Assembly (NCBI GenBank): GCA_041687755.1
Contig: JBDNJM010000197.1
Span: forward strand, 1-28,155
Source of the DNA: JBDNJM01 sp041687755
GTDB taxonomy: Bacteria; Planctomycetota; UBA1135; GCA-002686595
Length of the DNA stretch: 28,155 nt
Direction: 5' to 3'
Position numbers and translations under genes: made by a program. The notes beneath the pieces were generated by a model. That model saw nothing but the letters and a program-made list of their open reading frames with translations, was not told where the DNA came from and searched no databases. Within the stretch, counting starts at the first letter, position 1. Every line of letters begins with the position of its first letter. Shown here in pieces: positions 7,626 through 16,081 of the stretch.

Positions 7626-8554
7626 ATCTGGCCTGGGGGGCGCTGCAGGTGTGGCGCTCGCCGACCCGGGCTGGCCGCCCGCTCCAGGCCTGCGAGCGGT
7701 GACCTGCCGGGCTGCCAATTGGCTGGAAAGGGGGAGGGGAGCGCCAGCGGTGTCCCCTGCTGGCGCTCCCCAAGGTCATCTCCCTAGTGGAGATCCGCGA
7801 GGTCCGGGGCCCCCCCGGGCACAGACCTCACGTGGAGCATTCGCTCTTGCTGCCTCCTAGGCGGGAAAGCCGCAAAAGCTCCAGGGGCAATCCTGGATTT
7901 CGCGCGGGACCTGCAGCCCTGGACCGATTCCGGGCGGAGGGTTTGCTCGAAGGTTCCGGCCAGAGGTCCGGTTAGTGCCTAGGGATGGCCCAGGAAGGCA
8001 CAGGGAGGGCACCGGTAGAGCCCAGGTCGGCACTGGGGGGGCTGGCGCCGCCTCGGGTGTTCCGGAACATCCGGCTTCGACCCCGCGGGACGGGCTCGGA
8101 GGCCCCTGGCGCCGCCCTTGGACCAGGCGGTTGGGGACCTTCTCAGAGGGTGCACTACAGCCAGCTCAAGAGCTGCGGCGGGGCCCTGCGGACGGTTCCC
8201 GGTGGCGGGGGGGGGCGGATGAGCGCGGGGGCTGGCCGTTGCGCAAGACCCGGGAGAGCGAACTTCGGGCCCTGCGGCCTCGCTGACCCAGCCGGGTGCT
8301 GCCGAGTTGGAGCTGGCCCGTTTCCGTGTTGTTCCCGGCCGCGGAGCCGAGTCGGAACTCGTTGCGCAGGCAGGTGCTGAAACGATGGGGGCAACGGCCG
8401 CCCCATGGGGCCGGCAACGTTCCCGCGATAAGCCCCGGCTGGCCTCGCGCTTGGCGCTGCAGCCTGCGGGGCAAACAACACGGAGGCCGGCCAGTTCGAG
8501 AGGAAGCACATCGGTCGTTTCGACCTTGGACGGCCGAGCACTAGTCTGCTGCGC
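7626..8554. other. 929-bp region without a convincing gene
   Basis: Apart from the hairpin at 7736-7771 I find no gene here. Open frames exist on both strands (for example 7985-8380 plus and 8155-8736 minus), but their products are Arg/Pro/Gly-rich with no domain and no periodic constraint, as expected by chance at this GC content. Promoter elements for the gene at 8555 are expected near 8500 but are not recognisable. It may hold a decayed gene or an untranslated RNA that cannot be told from sequence alone. Confidence 0.5.
7736..7771 (+). terminator. Strong hairpin after the regulatory triad
   Basis: GGGGAGCGCCAGC (7736-7748) pairs perfectly with GCTGGCGCTCCCC (7759-7771), 13 bp with a ten-base loop, about 110 bases after the stop of the triad. 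There is no T-run, so it may mark a 3' end or a Rho-linked pause rather than an intrinsic terminator. Confidence 0.6.
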
Positions 8555-10003
8555 GTGACCCGAACCGATGCCCTCCCCGCCGACCGTCGAGCACCCCACA
8601 ACGGGATGCTGGCGCTCGCTCTGCTGGCTCCCGTGCCCGCGCTGCTCGTCGTCCACTCGAGGGCCGAGCTCTCGACCGGAGTGGACGGGCTTGGCACCGG
8701 GGGCATCGTTCCTCTGACGCCCTTCCTGCCGTTCATCCTGATCGCTGGACTCGCCTGGGGCGCAGCTCTGCTCCACGTCGGCCGGCGGGGACCGGCGACG
8801 ATGCGTCAGGTGCTCTGGATCTTGATCGGATCAGCGCTGCTGCGGGGCCTGGGTTGGACGGCCGATCCAGGACTCTCGAACGATCGACATCGCTACGTGT
8901 TCGAGGGCGCTCTGGTTCTGGAGGGGCAAAGCCCGTGGGCGGCGGCGCCGGACTCCCTTGAGCGCGCCGCACATCGCGAGCGCTGGCCCGCGACGGCGGA
9001 GCGGCTCAATCATCCCGATGTCCCTGCCGCCTATCCACCGGTGATGCAGTGGATCTCGGCGGGGGCCGTCGCGCTGGGGGGCAGCCTGGACGGCGTCGAG
9101 GCGAGCGCCCTCGATCCGCTTGCCGTCGCGCGGCGGGAGCGCTTTGCGGATTCTGCCGTGCGGGCGGTCTACACCCTGCTCGACCTCGCCGTGCTCCTGC
9201 CCCTCGGGCTGCTGTTGCGCGCGAGGGGGCGCAGCCTCGGATGGTTGCTGGCCTGGGGCGCTTGCCCGCTGGTGCTGCTGGCCTTCTCGGGCTCGGGCCA
9301 CTTCGATTCGGCGGGGGTGCTGCTGATGATGACCGCCCTGGCCCTGTGGGATCGGGGCCTGGAGCGGGGCGGCCGCGTCCTCCTGGCGCTGGGGATCGTG
9401 ACGAAGTTCCTCCCCGGGCTGGTCCTGGTGGGTGGCCTGGGATCCGCCGTGGGCCGCAAGCGCGCCGCTTGGGTGGCACTCGTCGGAGTCGCGGTGGCGA
9501 GCGCGGCGCTGCTGCTCGAGGGCGGGTATCGCCCAGCAGGGTTGTCGCAGTACGCGCTGCGCTGGCAGTCCACGCCGGGGCTGTTCCGGTTCGTGGAGCC
9601 CGCGCTCGAGTGGACCGGAGCGCGGGACGGCAGCTGGTCCGACCCGCGCCGGGTCGCGCGCTTGGGCGTACTCCTGGTGTTTGCGGCCGTCGCCTGGCAC
9701 GCGGTCCGCCTGCGCTTGGGGGGCGTGCGCTCGGCGGCCCTGCTGCTGTTCGCGTTCTGCCTGCTGTCGCCGACGCTGCACCCTTGGTACGTCACGTGGC
9801 TCGTGCCGTTCGTCGGGCTGGTGCGCAATTTGGGCGCCGTGCACTTGATCCTCGCGGCGCCGCTGCTGTACTGGCCGGCCTGGACCTGGAAAGCCCACGG
9901 CGTTTGGGCGGATCCCGGCTGGCTGTTCTGGGTCGTGTTCGCGCCGGCGCTGCTGCTGGCGCTCGTCGAAAGCCGGAGCCTGAAGGCGTGGTGGCGCAGA
10001 TGA
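8555..10003 (+). CDS. GT-C type membrane glycosyltransferase (GT87-like)
   Basis: A 482-residue integral membrane protein with about nine or ten hydrophobic segments (first at residues 18-36 and 51-74). The first periplasmic loop has SNDRHRYVFEG (residues 108-118), then QSPWAAAPDS and VPAAYPPVMQW. This matches the 'D..RY.weG......PY..aP......ypP' pattern of polyprenol-phosphate-dependent GT-C enzymes of the GT87/DUF2029 type, where the Asp/Arg region is the likely active site. Such enzymes transfer a sugar from a polyprenyl phosphate carrier to an acceptor outside the cytoplasm. Substrate and acceptor cannot be inferred. The start is GTG at 8555; ATG codon 18 is a possible alternative. The stop overlaps the queA start as ATGA, so the two are co-transcribed although no shared pathway is evident. 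Confidence 0.75.
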   Translation: MTRTDALPADRRAPHNGMLALALLAPVPALLVVHSRAELSTGVDGLGTGGIVPLTPFLPFILIAGLAWGAALLHVGRRGPATMRQVLWILIGSALLRGLGWTADPGLSNDRHRYVFEGALVLEGQSPWAAAPDSLERAAHRERWPATAERLNHPDVPAAYPPVMQWISAGAVALGGSLDGVEASALDPLAVARRERFADSAVRAVYTLLDLAVLLPLGLLLRARGRSLGWLLAWGACPLVLLAFSGSGHFDSAGVLLMMTALALWDRGLERGGRVLLALGIVTKFLPGLVLVGGLGSAVGRKRAAWVALVGVAVASAALLLEGGYRPAGLSQYALRWQSTPGLFRFVEPALEWTGARDGSWSDPRRVARLGVLLVFAAVAWHAVRLRLGGVRSAALLLFAFCLLSPTLHPWYVTWLVPFVGLVRNLGAVHLILAAPLLYWPAWTWKAHGVWADPGWLFWVVFAPALLLALVESRSLKAWWRR

Positions 10004-11085
10004 ACCTCAGCGATTTCGACTACGAGCTTCCCGAGGCCTCGATCGCCCAGGTGCCAGCGCCGCAGCGCGACGGCTCCCGGCTGCTCGTGCTGCCGCGGAC
10101 GGGGCCGGAGCCGCGCGGGCTGAAGCACCTGCGGTTCACCGAGCTCGAGGGGCTTCTGCGCCCGGGCGATCTGCTCGTGCTGAACGACACGCGCGTGCGT
10201 CGCGCACGGCTGCGGGCCCGGCGCCCAACGGGCGGAGCAGTCGAGTTGCTGATGGTCGAGCCACTCGAGAGAGCGGATGCCGCGCACGGAGCCTGGCGCT
10301 GCCTGGCGCGGCCGGCTGCCAAGCTGAAGCCGGGGATGCGCCTGACGCTCGGCGACCCCGATGTCGATCTGCGCGCCGTGGAGCGGTGTCGGTCGGCGGA
10401 CGGCGGCCCGGCTCCGGAGTGGATCGTGGAGTTTCGCGGGCTCCTCCGAACCGAACAGGAGGCGGCGATCGAGCGGCTCGGCGAGCTGCCGCTTCCGCCG
10501 TACGTGAAGCGGGAAGAGGGGCCCAGCCGGCCGCAGGACCTGGAGCGCTACCAGACCGTGGTCGCGGATCGACCGGGAGCGGTGGCCGCGCCGACGGCGG
10601 GCCTGCACTTCACTGCTGAGCTGCTGGAGCGCCTGCGCGCGCGTGGCATTGAGGTCGCGACCGTCACGCTCGAGGTCGGGCCGGGCACCTTCCGGCCGGT
10701 CGCGACCGAGAATCTGGATGAGCACGAGATGCACGCCGAGTCCTACGAGATCAGTCCCGAGGCCGCGCGGGCGATCGAGGCGGCGCGCGCCAGGGGGGCG
10801 CGGGTGGTCGCGGTGGGGACGACGGTGGTGCGGACGCTGGAAAGCTCGGCGCGCGAGCACGGGCGGCCGGTGCCCGGCCGGGGCCGGACGGCGCTCTTCC
10901 TGCGCCCCGGCGATCGCTTCGCCGCGGTCGATGCCCTGATCACCAACTTTCACCTGCCCAAGAGCACGCTCCTGATGTTGGTCTGCGCGTTCGCCGGGCA
11001 CGGCCCGACGATGAGGGCTTACCGCGAGGCGGTCGCCGAGGGCTATCGGTTCTACAGCTACGGCGACGCGATGTTCATCGGCTGA
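10000..11085 (+). CDS. queA: S-adenosylmethionine:tRNA ribosyltransferase-isomerase QueA
   Basis: QueA transfers and isomerises the ribosyl group of S-adenosylmethionine onto 7-aminomethyl-7-deazaguanine at position 34 of GUN-anticodon tRNAs, giving epoxyqueuosine. The 361 residues carry the family motifs in order: LSDFDYELPEASIAQ (3-17), RPGDLLVLNDTRV (54-66), AVAAPTAGLHFT, LEVGPGTFRPV, EMHAESYEI, VVAVGTTVVRTLE, and the C-terminal LITNFHLPKSTLLMLVCAFA with YRFYSYGDAMFIG. Length is typical for the family. The ATG at 10000 is fixed by the start of the conserved N-terminus and by the ATGA overlap with the upstream glycosyltransferase gene. The next queuosine step is encoded by queG at 18220-19368 on the other strand. 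Confidence 0.97.
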   Translation: MNLSDFDYELPEASIAQVPAPQRDGSRLLVLPRTGPEPRGLKHLRFTELEGLLRPGDLLVLNDTRVRRARLRARRPTGGAVELLMVEPLERADAAHGAWRCLARPAAKLKPGMRLTLGDPDVDLRAVERCRSADGGPAPEWIVEFRGLLRTEQEAAIERLGELPLPPYVKREEGPSRPQDLERYQTVVADRPGAVAAPTAGLHFTAELLERLRARGIEVATVTLEVGPGTFRPVATENLDEHEMHAESYEISPEAARAIEAARARGARVVAVGTTVVRTLESSAREHGRPVPGRGRTALFLRPGDRFAAVDALITNFHLPKSTLLMLVCAFAGHGPTMRAYREAVAEGYRFYSYGDAMFIG

Positions 11086-11202
11086 GGCTGTCCGGCGTGC
11101 CTCGTGGAACGGAGTGACTCCGGGTCATCACGCGACCCCGCCGCCGGTGCAGGCGCTGTTCGTGCGCGAGCTGGCCGCCCGGCGTTCGCGTCGAGGAAAC
11201 AG

Positions 11203-11859
11203 CTAGCTCGGAAGCCCTGCGTCGAACGGGTCGCAGAGCAAGTCGCCCAGCTCCGCGGCCGCGCGCCCAGGGTCGTCGGCGGCGAGCACGCCCGCACCGA
11301 CGGCGGCGCGGCCGATGGGCAGCAGCTCGAGCGCATTGGTGCGGTCGATGCCGCCGATGGGGAACACCGGGCGTCCGGTTCCAGCCGCCAGCGCCCAGGC
11401 CGCCTCAGGTCCCAGGCCCCGCGCATAGCCCTTGGTCTGGCTCGGAAAAATCGGGCCGAGCCCCAGGTAGTCCACGGGCTGTTCCTCGGCGGCGAGCAGC
11501 GTGCGCGCGCTATCGGTCGAGAGCCCGATCAGCAGATCCTGGCCGAGAAGCTCGCGCGCGATGGAGGCCGGAGTGTCGGCTTGGCCGAGGTGGACGCCGT
11601 CGACGCCCTCCTCCGCCAGCAGCTGCGCGACATCGACCCGATCGTTGACGAACACGAGCGGGCGGGACTCCGGATCCAGCCCCTCGCGAAGCCTCAGAAC
11701 ACGCCGCGTCCAGTCGCGCAATTCGGCTGCCGGGGAGGGCCCGCTACGGCGCTCGGATGCCTTGACGCGTACCTGAATGGCGTCGACGTGCCCTAGGCAG
11801 CCGGCGATGACGGCCTCAGCCCGCTCTTCACCGACCTCCGAAGGGGTGAAGATCAGCAT
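11203..11859 (-). CDS. thiE: Thiamine-phosphate synthase ThiE
   Basis: ThiE couples the hydroxymethylpyrimidine diphosphate and thiazole phosphate moieties to thiamine monophosphate in the cytoplasm. From the ATG at 11859 it is 218 residues, the usual length, and the (beta/alpha)8 motifs are all present: IQVRVKAS, LVFVNDRVDVAQLL, EGVDGVHLGQAD, LLIGLSTDS, DYLGLGPIFPSQTKG and FPIGGIDRTNA with GAGVLAADDP. These include the pyrophosphate-contacting Asn-Asp and Gln-x-Asp and the thiazole-phosphate QTK. The frame is open upstream to 12165, but that extension overlaps the promoter region of the divergent gene and has no ThiE homology. The gene converges on queA with 117 bases between them. I saw no THI-box (TPP riboswitch) sequence ahead of it. 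Confidence 0.93.
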   Translation of the reverse strand: MLIFTPSEVGEERAEAVIAGCLGHVDAIQVRVKASERRSGPSPAAELRDWTRRVLRLREGLDPESRPLVFVNDRVDVAQLLAEEGVDGVHLGQADTPASIARELLGQDLLIGLSTDSARTLLAAEEQPVDYLGLGPIFPSQTKGYARGLGPEAAWALAAGTGRPVFPIGGIDRTNALELLPIGRAAVGAGVLAADDPGRAAAELGDLLCDPFDAGLPS

Positions 11860-12158
11860 CACTCTGGCGTCGTGGAGGCGCCGTCGGCGGCTTTGGCCGG
11901 GATCGGCCCCGGGGTCGTCAAGTCCATTCACATGCACAGGATAGGACCTGGAGCCCCAGCCGCCCACAGGAGTGGAGATCAGATCCTTGATGGGTCCTCC
12001 CGCCCTTTGGCGGGAACCTGGACTAGCCTTACCCAGTCCGAACAAGGGGCGGTCTCCGTACCCCGCCCCAATTATCGTGTCCCGGCCCGGCCGATCGCCA
12101 GGCCCCAGGTCCCCCCGGATCCCCACCAGACCCAGCGACGCAGTCGCCCCAAGTCTCC
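11860..12158. other. Divergent intergenic region, thiE and FG-GAP protein
   Basis: About 300 bases hold the promoters of both flanking genes. The only clear structure is a short hairpin, TCCCGCC (11998-12004) with GGCGGGA (12009-12015) and loop CTTT, which could act in either 5' leader. The conserved TPP riboswitch cores were searched for by eye on the thiE strand and not found. Confidence 0.45.
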
Positions 12159-14102
12159 ATGGCATTCACGCTCCTCAAGCCCTCCCTCGCGGCCCTCGCG
12201 GCCGGCACGATGCTCGCGCCCGGCGCGCTCGCGCAGCAATTCACCTTCACCAACCCCCTCCCGTCCCCGAAGGTCTGGACCGAGGGTGTGGCAGCGGCCG
12301 ACGTGGATCAGGACGGTGACCACGACCTGTTCTTCGCCGAAGGCGACGGCTTCCAAAGCGCCGGCACGCAGCGCCAGAGCCGCCTGGTGATCAACCAGCT
12401 CGAAATCGCTGCCGGCCAGTTCTCGGACGAAACCGCCACCCGTCTCGGCGTGCGCCTCTCCAACGGCAAGGGCGTGTTCACCGGCGACATCCAGGACGAC
12501 GGCTGGGTCGACGCGTTCATCTGCAACGGCTTCAACACCGACCCGACCTTTCTGTATGTCAACCGCGGCGCCGCCCAGCCCGGCTTCTTCGACGAAGAGG
12601 GCGCGGCGCGCGGCCTAGGGACGCCCTACTCCTGCGCCAGCGGGCAGCTCGGTGACCTCGACAACGACGGCGACCTGGACCTGATCCTCTGCGATTCGGG
12701 CAACAGCTTCCTCGGCGGAGCCGGGGATCGCCCGCACCTGTTCTTCAACGACGGCGCCGGCAACTTCACAGAGAACGCGGCCAAGCTGAACGCGCCGGTC
12801 AAGAGCGCGCACATGGACGTCCAGCTCGTTGACATCGACGGCGACTGGGACCTCGACTTCTTCGGGGCCAACCGCAGCACCAACGGCGGTGCCGCCCACT
12901 ACCTGATGCTGAACGACGGCACGGGCTCCTTCTCGGACGTCTCGAGCCTGATCCCCAGCACCTCGGGCAACGTCTACGAGGCCGAGGTCAGCGACCTGGA
13001 CAACGACGGCGACGTCGACATGTTCTTCGTCAGCGTCTCGGGCTTCTCCGAGGGCGCGGTCTTCAACCAGCTGGCCGACTCCGGCTCGCTGACGTTTGTC
13101 AAGGGCGCCAACGTCGGCGGCGCGGACGACAACGAAGTCGCGCTGCTCGACTTCGACAACGACGGTGACCTCGACGCCGTGATCGGCTCCCTCGCCAACA
13201 CCGAGAAGATGATCATCAACAACGGCGACGGCACCTACGCCAACAGCAACACGACGATCCAGACCAACGGAGACTCGACCCTCGACGTCGCGATCTGCGA
13301 CCTGAACGGCGACGGCGCGTACGACATCGTCACAGCGAACGGCGAGAGCAACTCGAGCCAGTTCAACAACAAGGTCTACGTCAACACCGGTGCTCCGGAC
13401 ACGCTGGCCCCGGTCATCGTTCGTCAGGAGAGCCTGGTGACGCCCGACACGAGCGGCCCCTGGGTCGTGCGCGCCGAGATTCGCGACCAGATCATGGAGG
13501 ACGGCGAGAACTTCGTCACCTCGAGCGTCAGCTACCGCGTCGACGTTGGCGCCACGACTGGCACCACGGTTCAGGGCGACGCCCTGCGCTCGGGCGTCGG
13601 CATGTACCGCTTCGAGATGGCCGACACGGCCGCCGGCGCGGGCACGACCCTCGTCTACGAGCTGAGCTTCGTCGACTTCAACGGCAACACGACCACCTCA
13701 GGTGAGATCAGCGTCCCGCTCGGCCCCTGCGGCTACAGCATCTACGGCGTCGGCGCTTCGCCGGCCAACACGCTGTCGCTCGTCGGCGGCATCGACGGCT
13801 CGGTTGGCGGCACCGCCCAGGTGATCGTCCAGAATCCGCTCGCTGGCGGCACCCTCGTGGCCTTCAGCCGCGGCCAGGGCAGCGTTCCGTTCCTCGGCGG
13901 CGTCGCGCTGATCGACCTCGTGACCTTCATCGACGTGGCCCTCGCCGTGCCGAGCGGTCCGGAGGCTATCCTGAACGTTCTGGTCCCGAACAACCCGGCG
14001 CTGACCGGCCTCGAGGTCGACTTCCAGGCCTTCGGTGGCGACGTCACCCAGCCGATGGGCTTCGCGTTCTCGAACGGCGTGCAGCTGATCATCTGCCCGT
14101 GA
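12159..14102 (+). CDS. Exported FG-GAP/VCBS repeat protein
   Basis: A 647-residue exported protein. Residues 1-25 form a signal peptide ending PGALA before QQFTF. Residues about 45-420 contain calcium-binding type repeats of a beta-propeller: DVDQDGDHDLFFA, DLDNDGDLDLILC, DIDGDWDLDFFGA, DLDNDGDVDMFFV, DFDNDGDLDAVIG and DLNGDGAYDIVTA. A beta-rich section follows, then a C-terminal domain from about residue 528 (PCGYSIYGVGASPANTLSLV) to the end, with a closing QLIICP. That terminal domain resembles one often attached to planctomycete surface proteins. It could be an adhesin or matrix protein; no catalytic residues are seen. The ATG at 12159 is set by the signal peptide, with no Shine-Dalgarno sequence. 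A terminator follows at 14138. Confidence 0.88.
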   Translation: MAFTLLKPSLAALAAGTMLAPGALAQQFTFTNPLPSPKVWTEGVAAADVDQDGDHDLFFAEGDGFQSAGTQRQSRLVINQLEIAAGQFSDETATRLGVRLSNGKGVFTGDIQDDGWVDAFICNGFNTDPTFLYVNRGAAQPGFFDEEGAARGLGTPYSCASGQLGDLDNDGDLDLILCDSGNSFLGGAGDRPHLFFNDGAGNFTENAAKLNAPVKSAHMDVQLVDIDGDWDLDFFGANRSTNGGAAHYLMLNDGTGSFSDVSSLIPSTSGNVYEAEVSDLDNDGDVDMFFVSVSGFSEGAVFNQLADSGSLTFVKGANVGGADDNEVALLDFDNDGDLDAVIGSLANTEKMIINNGDGTYANSNTTIQTNGDSTLDVAICDLNGDGAYDIVTANGESNSSQFNNKVYVNTGAPDTLAPVIVRQESLVTPDTSGPWVVRAEIRDQIMEDGENFVTSSVSYRVDVGATTGTTVQGDALRSGVGMYRFEMADTAAGAGTTLVYELSFVDFNGNTTTSGEISVPLGPCGYSIYGVGASPANTLSLVGGIDGSVGGTAQVIVQNPLAGGTLVAFSRGQGSVPFLGGVALIDLVTFIDVALAVPSGPEAILNVLVPNNPALTGLEVDFQAFGGDVTQPMGFAFSNGVQLIICP

Positions 14103-14137
14103 GTCGGGGGGGGCGCTGACGCCTCCAACCGCAACAC

Positions 14138-14177
14138 AACCGGGGTCGGCGCAGGAATGCGTCGGCCCCGGTTTCGT
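14138..14177 (+). terminator. Intrinsic terminator of the FG-GAP gene
   Basis: AACCGGGGTCGGCGCA (14138-14153) pairs with TGCGTCGGCCCCGGTT (14158-14173) over 16 positions, two of them G-U, with a GGAA tetraloop. A short T-containing tail follows. It lies 36 bases after the stop codon at 14102, a typical place for a terminator. Confidence 0.8.
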
Positions 14178-14347
14178 TCGGGCTGGCTTTTCCGGGGGGC
14201 TAGGTCGTTCGAGTGAGCTCACGGCTCTGGTGAGGACTCGCCGTGGGGTGCGGTCTAGGATCCGGATTGGAGCAGGCGTGCTCCCGGTCTCAGCGGGTCT
14301 GGACCGCAGGTGCATGCGCGCTGAGGGCACCGGTTAAGCTGGGTCAA

Positions 14348-16081
14348 ATGTCCCTGAGTTCCACCTTTTTGATGGCCGCGTGCTGTGCGAACCCCGCCGC
14401 GCTCGGCAGTGCCGGAGCCGTGCTCCAAGCGGGCTCGGACGAGGGCGATTCCATGCCGAGGTTCGTGACGCGTGAGCTGGTTCTCGCGCAGGAAGAGGGC
14501 GGCGCCGCGCAACGCGTCCTCACGACCTGCGGATCGCTGGCGAAGGAGTTCATCCTGTCGGTCAACGGAGGTGGGCTCGGACTCGGGGACCTCAGCGGCG
14601 ACGGGGTCCTGGACCTGGTCGTCGTCGATGGTTCGACGATCGAGCGCGTGCGCGCCGGCGAACCGGGACTGCCTCCCCGCGCCCTCATCGGAGATGGCGC
14701 AGGTGGCTTTCGGCGCCCTCCCGCGGGCTTCGACATGGCCGGGGGGCGGTTCGGAATGGGCTGCGCCCTCGGCGACGTCGATGCAGACGGGGATCTGGAT
14801 CTGGTTGTGACTGAGTGGGGTCCGGATCGGCTGTTCCTCAACGACGATGGGGCGGGCCTCACCGAGCACACGGCCGAGAGCGGCCTGACGGGCGACGGCT
14901 GGAGCACGAGCGCGGCGTTTCTCGATGCGGACCTCGACGGCGCACTGGACCTCGCCATCGGCGGCTACCTCGACTTCGACCTCGACTCGATTCCGGCCTC
15001 GACCGAGGGGGAGTGCCGCTGGCGGGGGCTCGACGTGATGTGCGGTCCGGAAGGCCTGGCGCCACAGCCCGACCGCTTCTTCCGTGGCGTGGGGGACGGG
15101 ACGTTCGTCGATGCCAGCGAGGCCGCGGGCCTGACCGCGGTCGAGCCGGGTTTCACGCTGGGAGTCGTCGCGCTCGACTACGACGCGGACGGTGACGTGG
15201 ACCTGTACTTGGCCTGCGACTCGACGCCGAATCGGCTGTTCGAGAATCGCGGGGACGGGACCTTCGAGGAGCGCGGCGCGCGGCGGGCGGTGGCGCGGGA
15301 CCGCAACGGTCGCGAGCAGGCGGGCATGGGCATCGCGACGGGCGATCTCAACGGCGACGGGCTTCCGGAGCTCGCGGTCACGAACTTCTCGGGCGAGACC
15401 CACGCCCTGTACCAGTCGCGCCGCACGCGCTCCGGCGAGGTGGCGTTCACCGAGCGCTCCAACGTCTGGCGCCTGACAGGGCCGAGCCTGTCGCGGCTGA
15501 GCTGGGGGACGACCCTCATCGACGTCGAGCACGACGGCGACCTGGACCTGATCGTCATGAACGGGCACGTGTATCCGCAGGCCGATCGACCGGGCACGGA
15601 CACCAGCTACGCCCAGGAGGACGACCTGTTCCTGAACGAGGGCGAGCGGTTCGCGCGTTCGCGTGTGAGCGAGTGGCCCGTCGGCGTGAGTCGCGCGCTG
15701 ACCCGCGGAGATCTCGACGGCGACGGGGATCTGGACCTGGTGTCGCTGCAGGTGGAGGGTGCGGTCTTGATCCACGAGAGCGTCGGCGCGAAGGGTACGT
15801 GGCTCAGCGTGGCGCCCGAGCGTGGATTGGGCGCTCGCGTGGAGCTGCGCTTCGGCGCAGGCGACTCGCGCACGGCCCAGGTCGTGGGGTCGGCCGGCTA
15901 TCAGGCGGCTCAGCCCGAGACGGTGCACTTCGGGTTGGGGACGCTCGAGCAGGTTCCGCAGGTGATCGTGCGCTGGCCCGGCGGCGACGAAGTCGTGGTT
16001 CGAGAAGTCCCCGCGGGTGCCGTGCTCGAGGTCGCGCGACCGAGTGCTGAGCCGCGGGGTGAGGGGGAGGAGTCGCGATGA
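14348..16081 (+). CDS. CRTAC1-like FG-GAP and ASPIC/UnbV exported protein
   Basis: A 577-residue protein with seven FG-GAP style repeats (DLSGDGVLDLVVV, DVDADGDLDLVVT, DADLDGALDLAIG, DYDADGDVDLYLA, DLNGDGLPELAVT, DVEHDGDLDLIVM, DLDGDGDLDLVSL). These are followed by an ASPIC/UnbV domain over roughly residues 495-570 (VELRFGAGDSRTAQ, GYQAAQPETVHFGLG, VIVRWPGGDEVVV). This is the CRTAC1-like architecture, an exported beta-propeller of unknown substrate common in Planctomycetota. I use the ATG at 14348, giving MSLSSTFLMAACCA, a short leader that might be a lipobox-like site. The frame is open back to a GTG at 14243, so the start is uncertain. The stop overlaps the next gene's ATG at 16078, so this protein is made together with the TPR protein. 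Confidence 0.87.
   Translation: MSLSSTFLMAACCANPAALGSAGAVLQAGSDEGDSMPRFVTRELVLAQEEGGAAQRVLTTCGSLAKEFILSVNGGGLGLGDLSGDGVLDLVVVDGSTIERVRAGEPGLPPRALIGDGAGGFRRPPAGFDMAGGRFGMGCALGDVDADGDLDLVVTEWGPDRLFLNDDGAGLTEHTAESGLTGDGWSTSAAFLDADLDGALDLAIGGYLDFDLDSIPASTEGECRWRGLDVMCGPEGLAPQPDRFFRGVGDGTFVDASEAAGLTAVEPGFTLGVVALDYDADGDVDLYLACDSTPNRLFENRGDGTFEERGARRAVARDRNGREQAGMGIATGDLNGDGLPELAVTNFSGETHALYQSRRTRSGEVAFTERSNVWRLTGPSLSRLSWGTTLIDVEHDGDLDLIVMNGHVYPQADRPGTDTSYAQEDDLFLNEGERFARSRVSEWPVGVSRALTRGDLDGDGDLDLVSLQVEGAVLIHESVGAKGTWLSVAPERGLGARVELRFGAGDSRTAQVVGSAGYQAAQPETVHFGLGTLEQVPQVIVRWPGGDEVVVREVPAGAVLEVARPSAEPRGEGEESR

Noticed and set aside
9169..11001. A 610-codon open frame on the minus strand opposite the glycosyltransferase and queA
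   Set aside because: Very long antisense frames are expected at this GC content. The product is Arg/Gln/Pro-rich without domains, while the plus strand has a complete, conserved QueA.
11860..12158. TPP riboswitch upstream of thiE
   Set aside because: No THI-box core sequence was found on the thiE strand; only a short unrelated hairpin is present.
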